Shown here: positions 33,970-42,091 of the stretch, one piece after another
Layout: each line of letters starts with the position of its first letter
How positions within the stretch are numbered: position 1 is the stretch's first letter
From: Fibrobacter sp. UWB15
GTDB taxonomy: Bacteria > Fibrobacterota > Fibrobacteria > Fibrobacterales > Fibrobacteraceae
Assembly (NCBI RefSeq): GCF_900177705.1
Contig: NZ_FXBA01000003.1
Coordinates: 62,001 to 126,000 of the forward strand
Direction of reading: 5' to 3'
Length of the DNA: 64,000 nt
The notes under the pieces: model-generated
The model's input: only the letters and a program-made list of their open reading frames with translations
Database searches by the model: none
What the model was told of the DNA's origin: nothing
Program-made: the position numbers and the translations under genes

Positions 33970-33988
33970 CATGTAGAAAAATAGCCCT

Positions 33989-34930
33989 CTAGAATTTAAT
34001 CGGATACAGCAAGTACCAGTGGAATTCGGGATAAACTTGCACGGTGGGGGCCGGCAACTTGAAGTAATTCAGGTACTTCACGATAGTGCGTGCCATGCGG
34101 CTCTGCGGGCGGAATGCTTCCAGGTCGTAATCCAGCGCAATGTAGACTTCGCGATGCGGCGTCACATCTTTGTCGTGCAGGAACACACCTTCGTCAATGC
34201 TTAAGCCCGCTGCAATGGCAAGCCAACTCGGATAATACTGACGCGCGGCCTTAGGCAACATGCGGTAAACCTTGAACGACGCCCAGAATGTTTGGTTACA
34301 ATAGTCGTCGGTAAATACGCCTGTTTTACTTTGTCTGTAGTACGCTTTGGTGTTAATCCAGTAGCTCCACTTGAGGTCCACGTACTTGAACACGGGAACA
34401 TAGCGTTCGGCCATCGGCAAGAAACCACCGAGCGTTCCCGAAAGCACGTCGAAAACGCTAAAGCCCCACTCCGGCGAAAAGCCGTCCTTCACGTCGATTG
34501 CAATATGGGTCGCCATCGCCGAAAAGCCCGCGAACAAGTACGAATAAAATTCGGAAATTCCCGCCCAGCGATAGCCTTCGTAAAAGGACTCGCCCATCAT
34601 GACGCCCGAGGCGAAATGGCCGAACTTGTCGAGGTTTAGCGCGTAATCAAAATCGTTTTCGAAATGGAAATCACTCCCCTGTTCGTCCCACCAGCCTTTA
34701 TCAAATACAAGCCAGTAAGCGGCACCGTAAGCAATCAAAACCGTAGAGGCGACACCGACACTTTTGGCAACCGAAAATTCAACCGTATCGCCGAGTTCTT
34801 CGCTGCGGTAATCCCAAGTAGAATCGCGCCAAGTCAGCGGATCGTAAGGGGCTGCCTGCAAGGAAACGCTTGCAAACAGAAGCGCAACGACAGAAATTAT
34901 AAAAGCCCGAAAAAAATTCACGGACTTCAA
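33989..34930 (-). CDS. DUF2279 (YfiM-like) envelope protein
   Basis: 313 residues. Signal peptide MKSVNFFRAFIISVVALLFASVSLQA. The DUF2279 region shows NLDKFGHFASGVMMGESFY (D-K-x-x-H motif, about residue 100), WAGISEFYSYLFAGF and GFSVFDVLSGTLGG. Function is unknown. The start appears to be TTG at 34930; no ATG or GTG fits better. No Shine-Dalgarno sequence is seen. It stands alone between terminators. Confidence 0.8.
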   Translation of the reverse strand: MKSVNFFRAFIISVVALLFASVSLQAAPYDPLTWRDSTWDYRSEELGDTVEFSVAKSVGVASTVLIAYGAAYWLVFDKGWWDEQGSDFHFENDFDYALNLDKFGHFASGVMMGESFYEGYRWAGISEFYSYLFAGFSAMATHIAIDVKDGFSPEWGFSVFDVLSGTLGGFLPMAERYVPVFKYVDLKWSYWINTKAYYRQSKTGVFTDDYCNQTFWASFKVYRMLPKAARQYYPSWLAIAAGLSIDEGVFLHDKDVTPHREVYIALDYDLEAFRPQSRMARTIVKYLNYFKLPAPTVQVYPEFHWYLLYPIKF

Positions 34931-34960
34931 GATAGAAACTTTTCTTTACAAAGGCAACAA

Positions 34961-34997
34961 AAAAAGCCCCGGAGAACGAAACTCCAAAAGGCTTTTT
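34961..34997 (-). terminator. Bidirectional rho-independent terminator after fabF
   Basis: AAAAAGCC (34961-34968) pairs with GGCTTTTT (34990-34997), with an inner GGAG/CTCC stem. T-runs on both strands. Confidence 0.85.
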
Positions 34998-35001
34998 GTA
35001 A

Positions 35002-35078
35002 ATGTGGAATGTGTAGTGTGTGATGAGAAATGAATAATTTTTAATTAGTCATTACACATTTCACACTTCACATTGAAT
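35002..35078. repeat. Degenerate heptamer repeat, ATTACAC family (11 units)
   Basis: Consecutive 7-mers ATGTGGA, ATGTGTA, GTGTGTG, ATGAGAA, ATGAATA, ATTTTTA, ATTAGTC, ATTACAC, ATTTCAC, ACTTCAC, ATTGAAT, ending at the fabF stop codon. The first half is roughly the reverse complement of the second. Related to the repeat at 2528-2555. Confidence 0.75.
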
Positions 35079-36310
35079 TAGTTGCGGCCGAGGAGCAGCA
35101 CGCTGTTCTGGCCACCGAAGCCGAAGCTGTCGGACATGGCGTAGTTGAACGAGTGGCTGGTGTTCTTGTTGGCGCACACATCGAGGTGGATGCGTTCGTC
35201 CTGGTTGAACACGTTCGTGGTCGCGTGAATCATCTGATTCTGCAAGGACTTCACGGTGATGATGGCTTCAAGAGCACCGGCGGCGCCGAGAGCGTGACCG
35301 ATCATGCACTTGGAGGAGTTCACCTTGAGGTTGTCGGTAGCACCGGCAAAGACCTTTTCGAGTGCAGAGCATTCAGCAACGTCGCCAAGCGGGGTCGAAG
35401 TACCGTGGGTGTTCACGTAGCCCACATCCTTCGGGGAAATGCCGGCTTCGCGGAGAGCCATTTCGATAGCGAGGCGGACGCCTTCGCCGTCTTCACGCGG
35501 GGCGGACATGTGGTGAGCGTCCGCGCTCATGCCGATGCCGGCCACGCGAGCGAGAATGTTGGCGCCACGCTTCTTGGCGTGCGTAAGGCTTTCGAGAACG
35601 AGAATGCCAGAACCTTCACCGATCACGAAACCGTCGCGGTCCTTGTCGAACGGACGAGAAGCCGTCGTCGGATCGTCATTGCGCTTGCTCAAGGCCTTCA
35701 TGGAGGTAAAGCCAGCGAGAGCCACATTGTTCACGGTTTCGTCGGTACCACCGGCGAGCATGATATCGGCGCGGCCCAAGCGGATCTGGTCGTAGGCGGC
35801 GGCGATAGAGTGGTTAGAGGTGGCGCAAGCGGAAACCACTGCGTAGCAGGGGCCCATCCAGCCAGTGCGGTTGGAAACTTCGCCAGCGGGCATGTTCACG
35901 ATAGACATCGGAATGAAGAACGGGGACACGCGGCTCGGGCCACGGTTCGAAAGCGAAACGACGGAATCGCTATAAATCTGCATACCGCCGATACCGGAAC
36001 CGATAATCACGCCAGAACGGGTCGGATCTTCGTTTTCGGGAGAAATACCGGCGTTCTTGAGTGCCTGGAAAGAAGCATACACAGCGTACTGGATGCACCT
36101 GGACAGACGGGACGAATCGCGCGGGGAAATAAATTCAGAACCATCGAATTCCTTGACGGCGGCAGCTATCTTGATCGGATAGTTGGTTACGTCGAAGCGA
36201 TCGATCGTTGCGAGTCCGGATTTACCTTCCAGCAGGTTGTTCCAAAGGAGTTCCGGCGTATTGCCGAGGGCGGAAACACACCCCATACCTGTAATTACAA
36301 CTTCTTCCAT
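35078..36310 (-). CDS. fabF: Beta-ketoacyl-ACP synthase II
   Basis: 410 residues from the ATG at 36310 (MEEVVITGMGCVSALGN). Catalytic triad intact: Cys162 in VVSACATSNHS, His in VNTHGTSTPLGD, His in KCMIGHALGAAGALEAI. It elongates acyl-ACP in fatty acid synthesis. Single-gene unit with a TATATTTG box 8 bases upstream of the ATG on its strand and a terminator at 34961. Confidence 0.96.
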   Translation of the reverse strand: MEEVVITGMGCVSALGNTPELLWNNLLEGKSGLATIDRFDVTNYPIKIAAAVKEFDGSEFISPRDSSRLSRCIQYAVYASFQALKNAGISPENEDPTRSGVIIGSGIGGMQIYSDSVVSLSNRGPSRVSPFFIPMSIVNMPAGEVSNRTGWMGPCYAVVSACATSNHSIAAAYDQIRLGRADIMLAGGTDETVNNVALAGFTSMKALSKRNDDPTTASRPFDKDRDGFVIGEGSGILVLESLTHAKKRGANILARVAGIGMSADAHHMSAPREDGEGVRLAIEMALREAGISPKDVGYVNTHGTSTPLGDVAECSALEKVFAGATDNLKVNSSKCMIGHALGAAGALEAIITVKSLQNQMIHATTNVFNQDERIHLDVCANKNTSHSFNYAMSDSFGFGGQNSVLLLGRN

Positions 36311-36318
36311 AGTGCGCC

Positions 36319-36326
36319 CAAATATA
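36319..36326 (-). promoter_or_regulatory. Candidate -7 promoter box (TATATTTG) of fabF
   Basis: Exact TAnnTTTG on the minus strand with 8 bases to the fabF ATG and no Shine-Dalgarno sequence between. Confidence 0.5.
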
Positions 36327-36436
36327 GAAAAAAAGGTTAGCACTTCGGGAGTACGTTGTCCTTATTTTTTAGAAATTCAATACAAATTTGTTATAATTAT
36401 ATTACAAATCAACAGGTTAGGGCCATTTGGGGCAAC

Positions 36437-37552
36437 CTAATGATACAGTTCCCAAATCGAAATCCGGCGATATTTAATACGTAAAGGAATCTTTCTGATG
36501 AAATCCCGACAATAATCCATCTCTTGCCAGAAAACTTCAGACAGCGAAAAAGGCGCCAAACGAGCCGTTTTCCAACGGTTCCATAGCCAACGTTCCACGA
36601 AATTCATTTTGTGTTCGTCCTTGGCGTTCACATGATAGAACCCGAAGTTTCCGCATGCGTAGACCTCGGCGAGCATCTTTTTGCCCCGTTTTGTATCAGG
36701 AGCCACCAACATTTTGTCTTTTTCAAGACCGAAAACTTCTCCCATGATCCACATAAGGGCAGCTCCCAGCCGCTTGAGGCCAAATCGTGAAAGCTTCGCC
36801 GAAAGTTCACGACGGTCATCGGCAGTTGAATGCTCGAGCAAAATAAAATAGTCTACAATCTGCTTGAGCCCCACCCCCCCCTTGAAAAAATGACGCTGGA
36901 TATGAGCCAATTGCATTGCAAGGGCAAACTTGATCGAAGGAACGGAAAAACCTTCAGGCACACGCTCCGTATTCAAGATTTCTACTTCCAAGTACCGCAG
37001 CAGATGCCTATTCGCAAAAGGACTAAATACTCCAGAGCCAGGCCTAAAATGGATTTCTACAGGAACCTTGCTCATCCCCAAAATGTGAATATGATGCGGA
37101 GCGCCAGTATCCTTTTCGTCTATTTCGTAGCCCATTTTTTTCACAAGGTCCTCAACGCTTTTGCGACCGCCTTCGACCCACAAGTCAATATCTCCTGCAT
37201 GCCGCATGAATGGATCCGGGTAAAGCCTCGCATTGGCGGCCCCCTTCAACACAGCCGTCTTGCGGCCCTGCGCCTCGAACAGCTGCGCAAGCCTAGCTGC
37301 TTCGGCATTCAGAAGTTCGTTATGCCCCCTGACAGTCTCCGCTTCACTCGCCCACTGGAACACAAGTTCCATAGAAGGGCGCTGCTCTTTGGGCAAACGG
37401 TTGATGGCACGGTACACGATTGCCGTCACTAAATGACGCAAACTTTCCGAATGAATCGAATTCCATTCAGAATCACTCAGCTTACGGTCCAAAACAAGCA
37501 CATCGCCTTCTGGTGAAAGCGCCATTCGCAACAATTTGTACAGAGGCTCCAT
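36437..37552 (-). CDS. Nucleotidyltransferase family protein (NTP_transf_5 type)
   Basis: 371 residues from the ATG at 37552 (MEPLYKLLRMALSPEGD). The motif RHAGDIDLWVEGG (near residue 118) is the GxDxD-type metal site of this family, preceded by AVLKGAANARLYPDP; HIHILGMSKVPVEIHFRP follows. Family members often sit in polysaccharide loci and their substrate is unknown. The longer frame to 37594 (MKFCLGMIF) is possible; the shorter start is preferred because a TATTTTTT box lies four bases upstream, as at other starts here. Confidence 0.75.
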   Translation of the reverse strand: MEPLYKLLRMALSPEGDVLVLDRKLSDSEWNSIHSESLRHLVTAIVYRAINRLPKEQRPSMELVFQWASEAETVRGHNELLNAEAARLAQLFEAQGRKTAVLKGAANARLYPDPFMRHAGDIDLWVEGGRKSVEDLVKKMGYEIDEKDTGAPHHIHILGMSKVPVEIHFRPGSGVFSPFANRHLLRYLEVEILNTERVPEGFSVPSIKFALAMQLAHIQRHFFKGGVGLKQIVDYFILLEHSTADDRRELSAKLSRFGLKRLGAALMWIMGEVFGLEKDKMLVAPDTKRGKKMLAEVYACGNFGFYHVNAKDEHKMNFVERWLWNRWKTARLAPFSLSEVFWQEMDYCRDFIRKIPLRIKYRRISIWELYH

Positions 37553-37651
37553 ATTCAAAAAATAAGAAAATATCATTCCTAGGCAGAATTTCATCCATAA
37601 CTATTTCCCCATTCAATTTTGATCCTCATTTTTTTTTAAATTGTCCGCGTT

Positions 37652-38197
37652 ATGGCAAGAATTAAAAGCGCACCGAACCTCGTCTGGATGGACCTCGAAA
37701 TGTCGGGTCTTGAGCCGGAAAGGGACGTTATTCTCGAAATAGCGACGATCGTAACCGACCCGAACTTGAATATTTTGGCCGAAGGGCCCGTCTTGGCAAT
37801 TCACCAGACCGAAAACATTTTTGAAGGCATGGACGACTGGAACAAGCGTCACCACACCCAGAGCGGACTCGTGGAACGCTGCCGCAAGTCGACTCTCACT
37901 ATGGCCGACGCCGACAAGATGACGCTTGACTTCATCAAGCCCTTCACTACCGAACGCGGAAACGTGCTCTGCGGGAATTCCATTACGCAGGACAGGCGTT
38001 TTCTGTACAAGTACATGCCGCTTTTGACCGGCTGGCTGAACTACAGAAACATCGACGTGAGTTCCATCAAGGAACTGACCTTCCGCTGGTACCCGGACTT
38101 GCCGGAATTCCAGAAGATGGAAAAGCACCAGGCCCTGGACGATATCCGCGAAAGCATCGCCGAACTCCAGTACTACCGCAAGACGATTTTTAAGTAA
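37652..38197 (+). CDS. orn: Oligoribonuclease
   Basis: 181-residue DEDDh 3'-5' exonuclease that degrades 2-5-mer RNAs and pGpG. Exonuclease motifs: VWMDLEMSGLEPERD (DxE), SITQDRRFLYKYMP, and HQALDDIRESI (H...D). Length matches the family (about 180). It is followed 15 bp later by the penicillin-binding protein gene. Confidence 0.97.
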   Translation: MARIKSAPNLVWMDLEMSGLEPERDVILEIATIVTDPNLNILAEGPVLAIHQTENIFEGMDDWNKRHHTQSGLVERCRKSTLTMADADKMTLDFIKPFTTERGNVLCGNSITQDRRFLYKYMPLLTGWLNYRNIDVSSIKELTFRWYPDLPEFQKMEKHQALDDIRESIAELQYYRKTIFK

Positions 38198-38212
38198 CGC
38201 TTAAACTTTAAG

Positions 38213-39562
38213 ATGGACTATAATAACTACCTTCCGAAAAAAAGGCTCCCCTACGCCGTCAGGATCCGCAACCGAATTATCGTTTTTTCCGTTTTTATGG
38301 GAATTTGCGCCCTGATGGGCACCTGCATTTTTGGCGAGAAAGAACCACCGAAGCCCGCTGAAGAAGATGAATACGCAGAAGCTATCGATTCTACCGCCGC
38401 AAATAATGCCACCCTGCAGGCCGAACAGCTAAGCGAAACTGGACTTTTCCCCAAGGCCGATTCCGAAGACCTGGCGAACACGCAGGCAACGGTTGCCGCT
38501 GCCGTCGTTCCCGATAATCCGACCGAAGCAGACGTCATCGACAGCACGCACATCAAGGCCCAGAAAGATGTTTTCATGGCCGAAAAGATCGACAACCTGC
38601 TGCGCCGATTCCGCCCCGAACATGCGGTGATACTGATGGTGGACCCCCAGAGCAACGAAATCATTGCCTGGGGCGAACGCCGCAACAACCACGTACAGGA
38701 AAAGCCCGACTACTTTATCAAGAACACCTTCCCGGCAGCATCGCTTGCAAAGACGGTCACCATTTCGGCCGCCATGGAATCGAACCGCTACTCGCTCACG
38801 TCGCAGATTCCGATGATTGGCTCCAGCATTCACCTTTACAAGAACCAGCTGCGCGTCAAGGAAGGCTACAAGGGGCCATTTATTGAACTGCAAGACGCTT
38901 ACGCCAAGTCCGCGAACCCGCCGATGGCCATCGTGGGCATGAACGTGGGTGCCGAACGCCTGCGCAGCGCCGCCAAGAAACTTGGCTACAACACGAACTT
39001 CCCGGGAGCGCTCCCCCCGCGTTCCAACTACGCTCCGCCCGATACCGGCTACGGCCTCGCCGAAGTCAGCAGCGGCTTTACGGAAGCCACCACCTTGACG
39101 CCGCTCCTTGCCGCAGCCCAGGTCCGCTCCATTCTCATGAAAAAGCCGCTCGAAATTCCGTGGGCCGCAAACCTGGACGGTTACGCCCCCAAGAGCCGCA
39201 TCGCGCTTGATGTCGGCAAGTTCAGCGACAACACCTATTATGGGCTCCGCGAAGCGATGATTCGTACTGTCACGCACGGTACCGCACGTAAAAACATTTC
39301 GACCAGGCACATGGCCCGTAAGAACTACGAAGCTTTAAACATCGGCGGAAAGACGGGCTCACTCGACGGGCACGACCCCTACGGCCGCTACGAATGGTTC
39401 ATGGGTTTTGCACAATCTAAAGCAGACCCGAGCAAGGCGGTAGTGCTTGTGATTATGCAGGTGCACGACTTACAAGGTATGCGCTCGCAGCCGGCAACCC
39501 AGGTCGCCGGAATGCTGTTTAACTATTGGGCTCACCAATATTTACCCAAGAAAGGAAAGTAA
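38213..39562 (+). CDS. Penicillin-binding protein, transpeptidase domain only
   Basis: 449 residues. One N-terminal membrane segment (about 21-42), an acidic linker, then a transpeptidase domain with SLAK (177-180), SAN (233-235) and KTG (near 376, GGKTGSLDG). Glycosyltransferase and PASTA domains are absent, so it is a monofunctional D,D-transpeptidase-like protein, smaller than FtsI or PBP2. It is between orn and lgt, with 1 bp to lgt. A divergent class D-like beta-lactamase-fold protein is an alternative. Confidence 0.85.
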   Translation: MDYNNYLPKKRLPYAVRIRNRIIVFSVFMGICALMGTCIFGEKEPPKPAEEDEYAEAIDSTAANNATLQAEQLSETGLFPKADSEDLANTQATVAAAVVPDNPTEADVIDSTHIKAQKDVFMAEKIDNLLRRFRPEHAVILMVDPQSNEIIAWGERRNNHVQEKPDYFIKNTFPAASLAKTVTISAAMESNRYSLTSQIPMIGSSIHLYKNQLRVKEGYKGPFIELQDAYAKSANPPMAIVGMNVGAERLRSAAKKLGYNTNFPGALPPRSNYAPPDTGYGLAEVSSGFTEATTLTPLLAAAQVRSILMKKPLEIPWAANLDGYAPKSRIALDVGKFSDNTYYGLREAMIRTVTHGTARKNISTRHMARKNYEALNIGGKTGSLDGHDPYGRYEWFMGFAQSKADPSKAVVLVIMQVHDLQGMRSQPATQVAGMLFNYWAHQYLPKKGK

Positions 39563-39563
39563 A

Positions 39564-40436
39564 ATGGAACCGACATGGTGGAATCTAATCCCTTCTTATT
39601 TTGACGGAACGGCCTTTACACTCGGGAGTTTCCCAGTGCGCTGGTACGGCATCATGTACATTTTCGCCTTCGTGACAGGCTACCTGACGCTGATGCACGT
39701 GAACAAGAAAGAAAAGCTGGGCTACACCAAGGACCAGTTCGACAGCCTGTTCACCTGGATTATCGCGGGCATCATTATCGGTGCGCGCCTGGGTTACGTG
39801 TTCTTCTACAAACCGGGCTACTACCTTGCAAACCCGACCGAAATCATACTGCCCATGACTCACGATGCTCTTGGCTACCACTTTGCCGGAATCTCAGGCA
39901 TGAGCTACCACGGCGGCATGATTCTTGGAACGATATTCACCTACATTGGCCTGAAGCGCAACAAGATGAAGGTCTGGGAAGGCCTGAACCTTTGCTTTAT
40001 GCTTGCTCCGCTCGCCTACACTTGGGGACGCTGGGGCAATTTCATTAACGGCGAACTTTTTGGCGAAGTCACCACGAGCGGCATTGGCATGTGGTTCCCG
40101 CTCGCCCACGACAGCCCTATCGAAAACCCAATTCTACACCACCCGAGCCAGCTTTACGAAATGTTGTTCGAAGGCGTAATCCTGTTTGCAGTTTTGTACA
40201 ACTTAAGGCGCATCCCGCTGCTGCGCGACAAGATGCCTTGCCTGTACCTGATGGGCTACGGCTTCTTTAGATTCTTCATCGAATTTTTCCGCAGGCCCGA
40301 TGCACACCTCGGCCGCGTTGACCTGTTCGGCATGAGCCGCGGACAGACGCTTTGTAGCGTCATGTTCCTGACCGGTTTAATCTGGCTGATTGTACTGATT
40401 TACAGGCAGAAGAAAGCAGTAGACAGTAGACAGTAG
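39564..40436 (+). CDS. lgt: Prolipoprotein diacylglyceryl transferase
   Basis: 290-residue inner-membrane enzyme that adds diacylglycerol from phosphatidylglycerol to the lipobox Cys. Signature parts: FPVRWYGIMYIFAF, SYHGGMILG, GRWGNFINGELFGE, HPSQLYEMLFEG, and FFRRPDAHLG. About seven membrane segments. The last residues (KAVDSRQ) come from heptamer repeats at 40419-40441, so the C-terminus has been rewritten by repeat sequence. A bidirectional terminator follows. Confidence 0.96.
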   Translation: MEPTWWNLIPSYFDGTAFTLGSFPVRWYGIMYIFAFVTGYLTLMHVNKKEKLGYTKDQFDSLFTWIIAGIIIGARLGYVFFYKPGYYLANPTEIILPMTHDALGYHFAGISGMSYHGGMILGTIFTYIGLKRNKMKVWEGLNLCFMLAPLAYTWGRWGNFINGELFGEVTTSGIGMWFPLAHDSPIENPILHHPSQLYEMLFEGVILFAVLYNLRRIPLLRDKMPCLYLMGYGFFRFFIEFFRRPDAHLGRVDLFGMSRGQTLCSVMFLTGLIWLIVLIYRQKKAVDSRQ

Positions 40437-40441
40437 GAAGT
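40419..40441 (+). repeat. Heptamer repeat, GTAGGAA family (3 units)
   Basis: GTAGACA, GTAGACA, GTAGGAA, GT in register. It encodes the last residues of Lgt and its TAG stop. Confidence 0.85.
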
Positions 40442-40448
40442 CTGTTAT

Positions 40449-40480
40449 TAAAAAAGGGTCCCCGTATGGGGACTTTTTTA
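40449..40480. terminator. Bidirectional terminator between lgt and pmbA
   Basis: GTCCCC (40458-40463) pairs with GGGGAC (40468-40473), GTAT loop, with A-run before and T-run after. The T-run touches the stop codon of the convergent pmbA gene. Confidence 0.88.
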
Positions 40481-41806
40481 ACAGCTTACCGCAAGCTCAC
40501 TGATGGCGAGCGCAGGCACCTTCACGCCGGCGAACGGATTGTAGTATTCATTGCCGACACCGACCACATTCTGGATGATGTCGAAGTAGTTTCCAGACAA
40601 GGTGACTCCATCAACGGGGTGCTGAATCACGCCGTTTTCACACCAGAAGCCATGGGCGCCAATGCTGAGTTCGCCACTTACGGAGCTGCAGCCGGAGCCA
40701 CCTTCAAGACGCACCACCAAGAGACACTTGGGGAACAGTTTCAATAATTCGGCAGTGGTCCGTTCGCCTGCGGGCACATACATGTTCCAGAAAGCGGTAG
40801 ACATCTTGGAACCAAAACCGCGAGCACCGTTACCTGTCGTCTTGCAACCGTCTTTTGCGGCTGTTTCCAGATTGTAGAGAGCTTCGTTGAAGACTCCGTC
40901 TTTCACGACATCGACTCGGCGTGTGAGCGAACCTTCGGAATCAAAGTACATCTTGTGGCTAAAGTTTTCACCCAGCGGATCACTCATAAGCGAGAACTTG
41001 TCGGAAGCAATCTTGGAGCCCAGCTTACCCGCAAGGCGAGAAGTTCCTTTCTGCATGGATTCCGCAATAAAGGGAGACGAATACATGCCTATGATTCTGC
41101 CCGAAACTCGTTCCGAGAACACGACCGGGATTTTGCCACCTTCAATCTTTTGGGCACCAAAAAGTTCTGTCGCATAGGTAGCGGCCTTGGTCGCAATTTC
41201 ATCCATGGAAATTTCGGCCCAGTTGCGGCTGCTCTTGACGAAGTTTCCCAACTTGCTAATGCCATTTCGCACAGCGACTGCGCCCGCCCCCACCGATACC
41301 GAATTTCCCTTATCGGTATAGAAAAGACCATTATGGTTAGCCACAATCGAAAAATCGCTGTTCAAGTCTGCGCCCAAATAAGGAATATTGACGATTTCCT
41401 TGGAACGGGCAAACGTCTGCTTTTCAAGTTCAATGCAAAAATCCTTGACATCTGCAAGGGTCAGCTTTTCAAGTTCCGGATTGTAATTGGGATTGCCTTC
41501 TGGAATCTTTGCCGGTGCAGGAAGAGTAATATCTACAGCTTCGGTCCACTGCGTATGGCAAACGGCATCCTTGATAGTCTGCGCAATCGCTTCCTTCGTC
41601 AAGCGTTCCGTATGGGCGTAACCCGGACGTCCGTCCTTAATCACGCGAATGCCAAGGCCCACGGAATCCGAAATTTCAGTATTCTGCACCTGGCCCTGAA
41701 AAACAGACAAACCCTCGGAATGAGAATTCGAGGCAATCACATCAAACTGTTCCGCCTCGCCCTTCGCGAGGTCACACATGCAATTTACAGCATCTATAAT
41801 ATTCAT
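40478..41806 (-). CDS. pmbA: TldD/PmbA family protein (TldE-like subunit)
   Basis: 442 residues. The N-terminal part (SEGLSVFQGQVQNTEISDS, GLGIRVIKDGRPGYAHTERL) and the C-terminal barrel (TTGNGARGFGSKMSTAFWNM; GGSGCSSVSGELSIGAHGFW) are those of PmbA/TldE. The HExxxH zinc site of TldD is absent, so this is the non-catalytic subunit of the TldD/E protease. TldD is not in the window. Start ATG at 41806. Confidence 0.92.
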   Translation of the reverse strand: MNIIDAVNCMCDLAKGEAEQFDVIASNSHSEGLSVFQGQVQNTEISDSVGLGIRVIKDGRPGYAHTERLTKEAIAQTIKDAVCHTQWTEAVDITLPAPAKIPEGNPNYNPELEKLTLADVKDFCIELEKQTFARSKEIVNIPYLGADLNSDFSIVANHNGLFYTDKGNSVSVGAGAVAVRNGISKLGNFVKSSRNWAEISMDEIATKAATYATELFGAQKIEGGKIPVVFSERVSGRIIGMYSSPFIAESMQKGTSRLAGKLGSKIASDKFSLMSDPLGENFSHKMYFDSEGSLTRRVDVVKDGVFNEALYNLETAAKDGCKTTGNGARGFGSKMSTAFWNMYVPAGERTTAELLKLFPKCLLVVRLEGGSGCSSVSGELSIGAHGFWCENGVIQHPVDGVTLSGNYFDIIQNVVGVGNEYYNPFAGVKVPALAISELAVSC

Positions 41807-41809
41807 AAC

Positions 41810-41848
41810 AGATCCTTCGGCTCCGTTGCACTCCGCTCAGGATGACAC
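41810..41848 (-). repeat. REP-like intergenic fragment
   Basis: On the minus strand the 42-bp gap reads GTGTCATCCTGAGCGGAGTG followed by CAACGGAGCCGAAGGATCTG, a short sequence type seen as dispersed intergenic repeats in many bacteria. Only one copy of this type is in the window. Confidence 0.4.
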
Positions 41849-42082
41849 TCACGCTCTTTTGGCTTTGCTGGCGAGCATGCGCCAGTAAGCAGCGGGGCTA
41901 CCGGTCACAGATTCAAGCGCTTCGGCGAGTTCGCGAGTAATTTCAACGGTTCCCGCAATCAGGCCCTCAAGCGTTTCCATCGGGACGCCGATGCGGCGGG
42001 CAAATTCTACCTTGTCCATCTTGAGCCATTCAATGCCTTCTAAAATTGCCTGTCCCGGAGTGGGTGTTCCATGCCTAGCCAT
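41849..42082 (-). CDS. HigA-like XRE-family DNA-binding protein, no toxin partner
   Basis: 77 residues. The pattern TPGQAILEGIEWLKMDKVEFARRIGVPMETL resembles the HigA antitoxin start (HPGExLxEx..), with helix-turn-helix around residues 22-48 and a C-terminal AAYWRMLASK like the aEFWLNLQ end of HigA. No HigB-like reading frame lies on either side. It sits between pmbA and the AlgJ-like gene, on the same strand. Confidence 0.75.
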   Translation of the reverse strand: MARHGTPTPGQAILEGIEWLKMDKVEFARRIGVPMETLEGLIAGTVEITRELAEALESVTGSPAAYWRMLASKAKRA

Positions 42083-42091
42083 AATCAGTTC

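Noticed and set aside
33877-33988. FMN riboswitch upstream of the riboflavin operon
   Set aside because: The gap before ribE is short and none of the conserved FMN aptamer segments are visible; only small hairpins.
41849-42082. Toxin-antitoxin module
   Set aside because: Only the antitoxin-like half is present.
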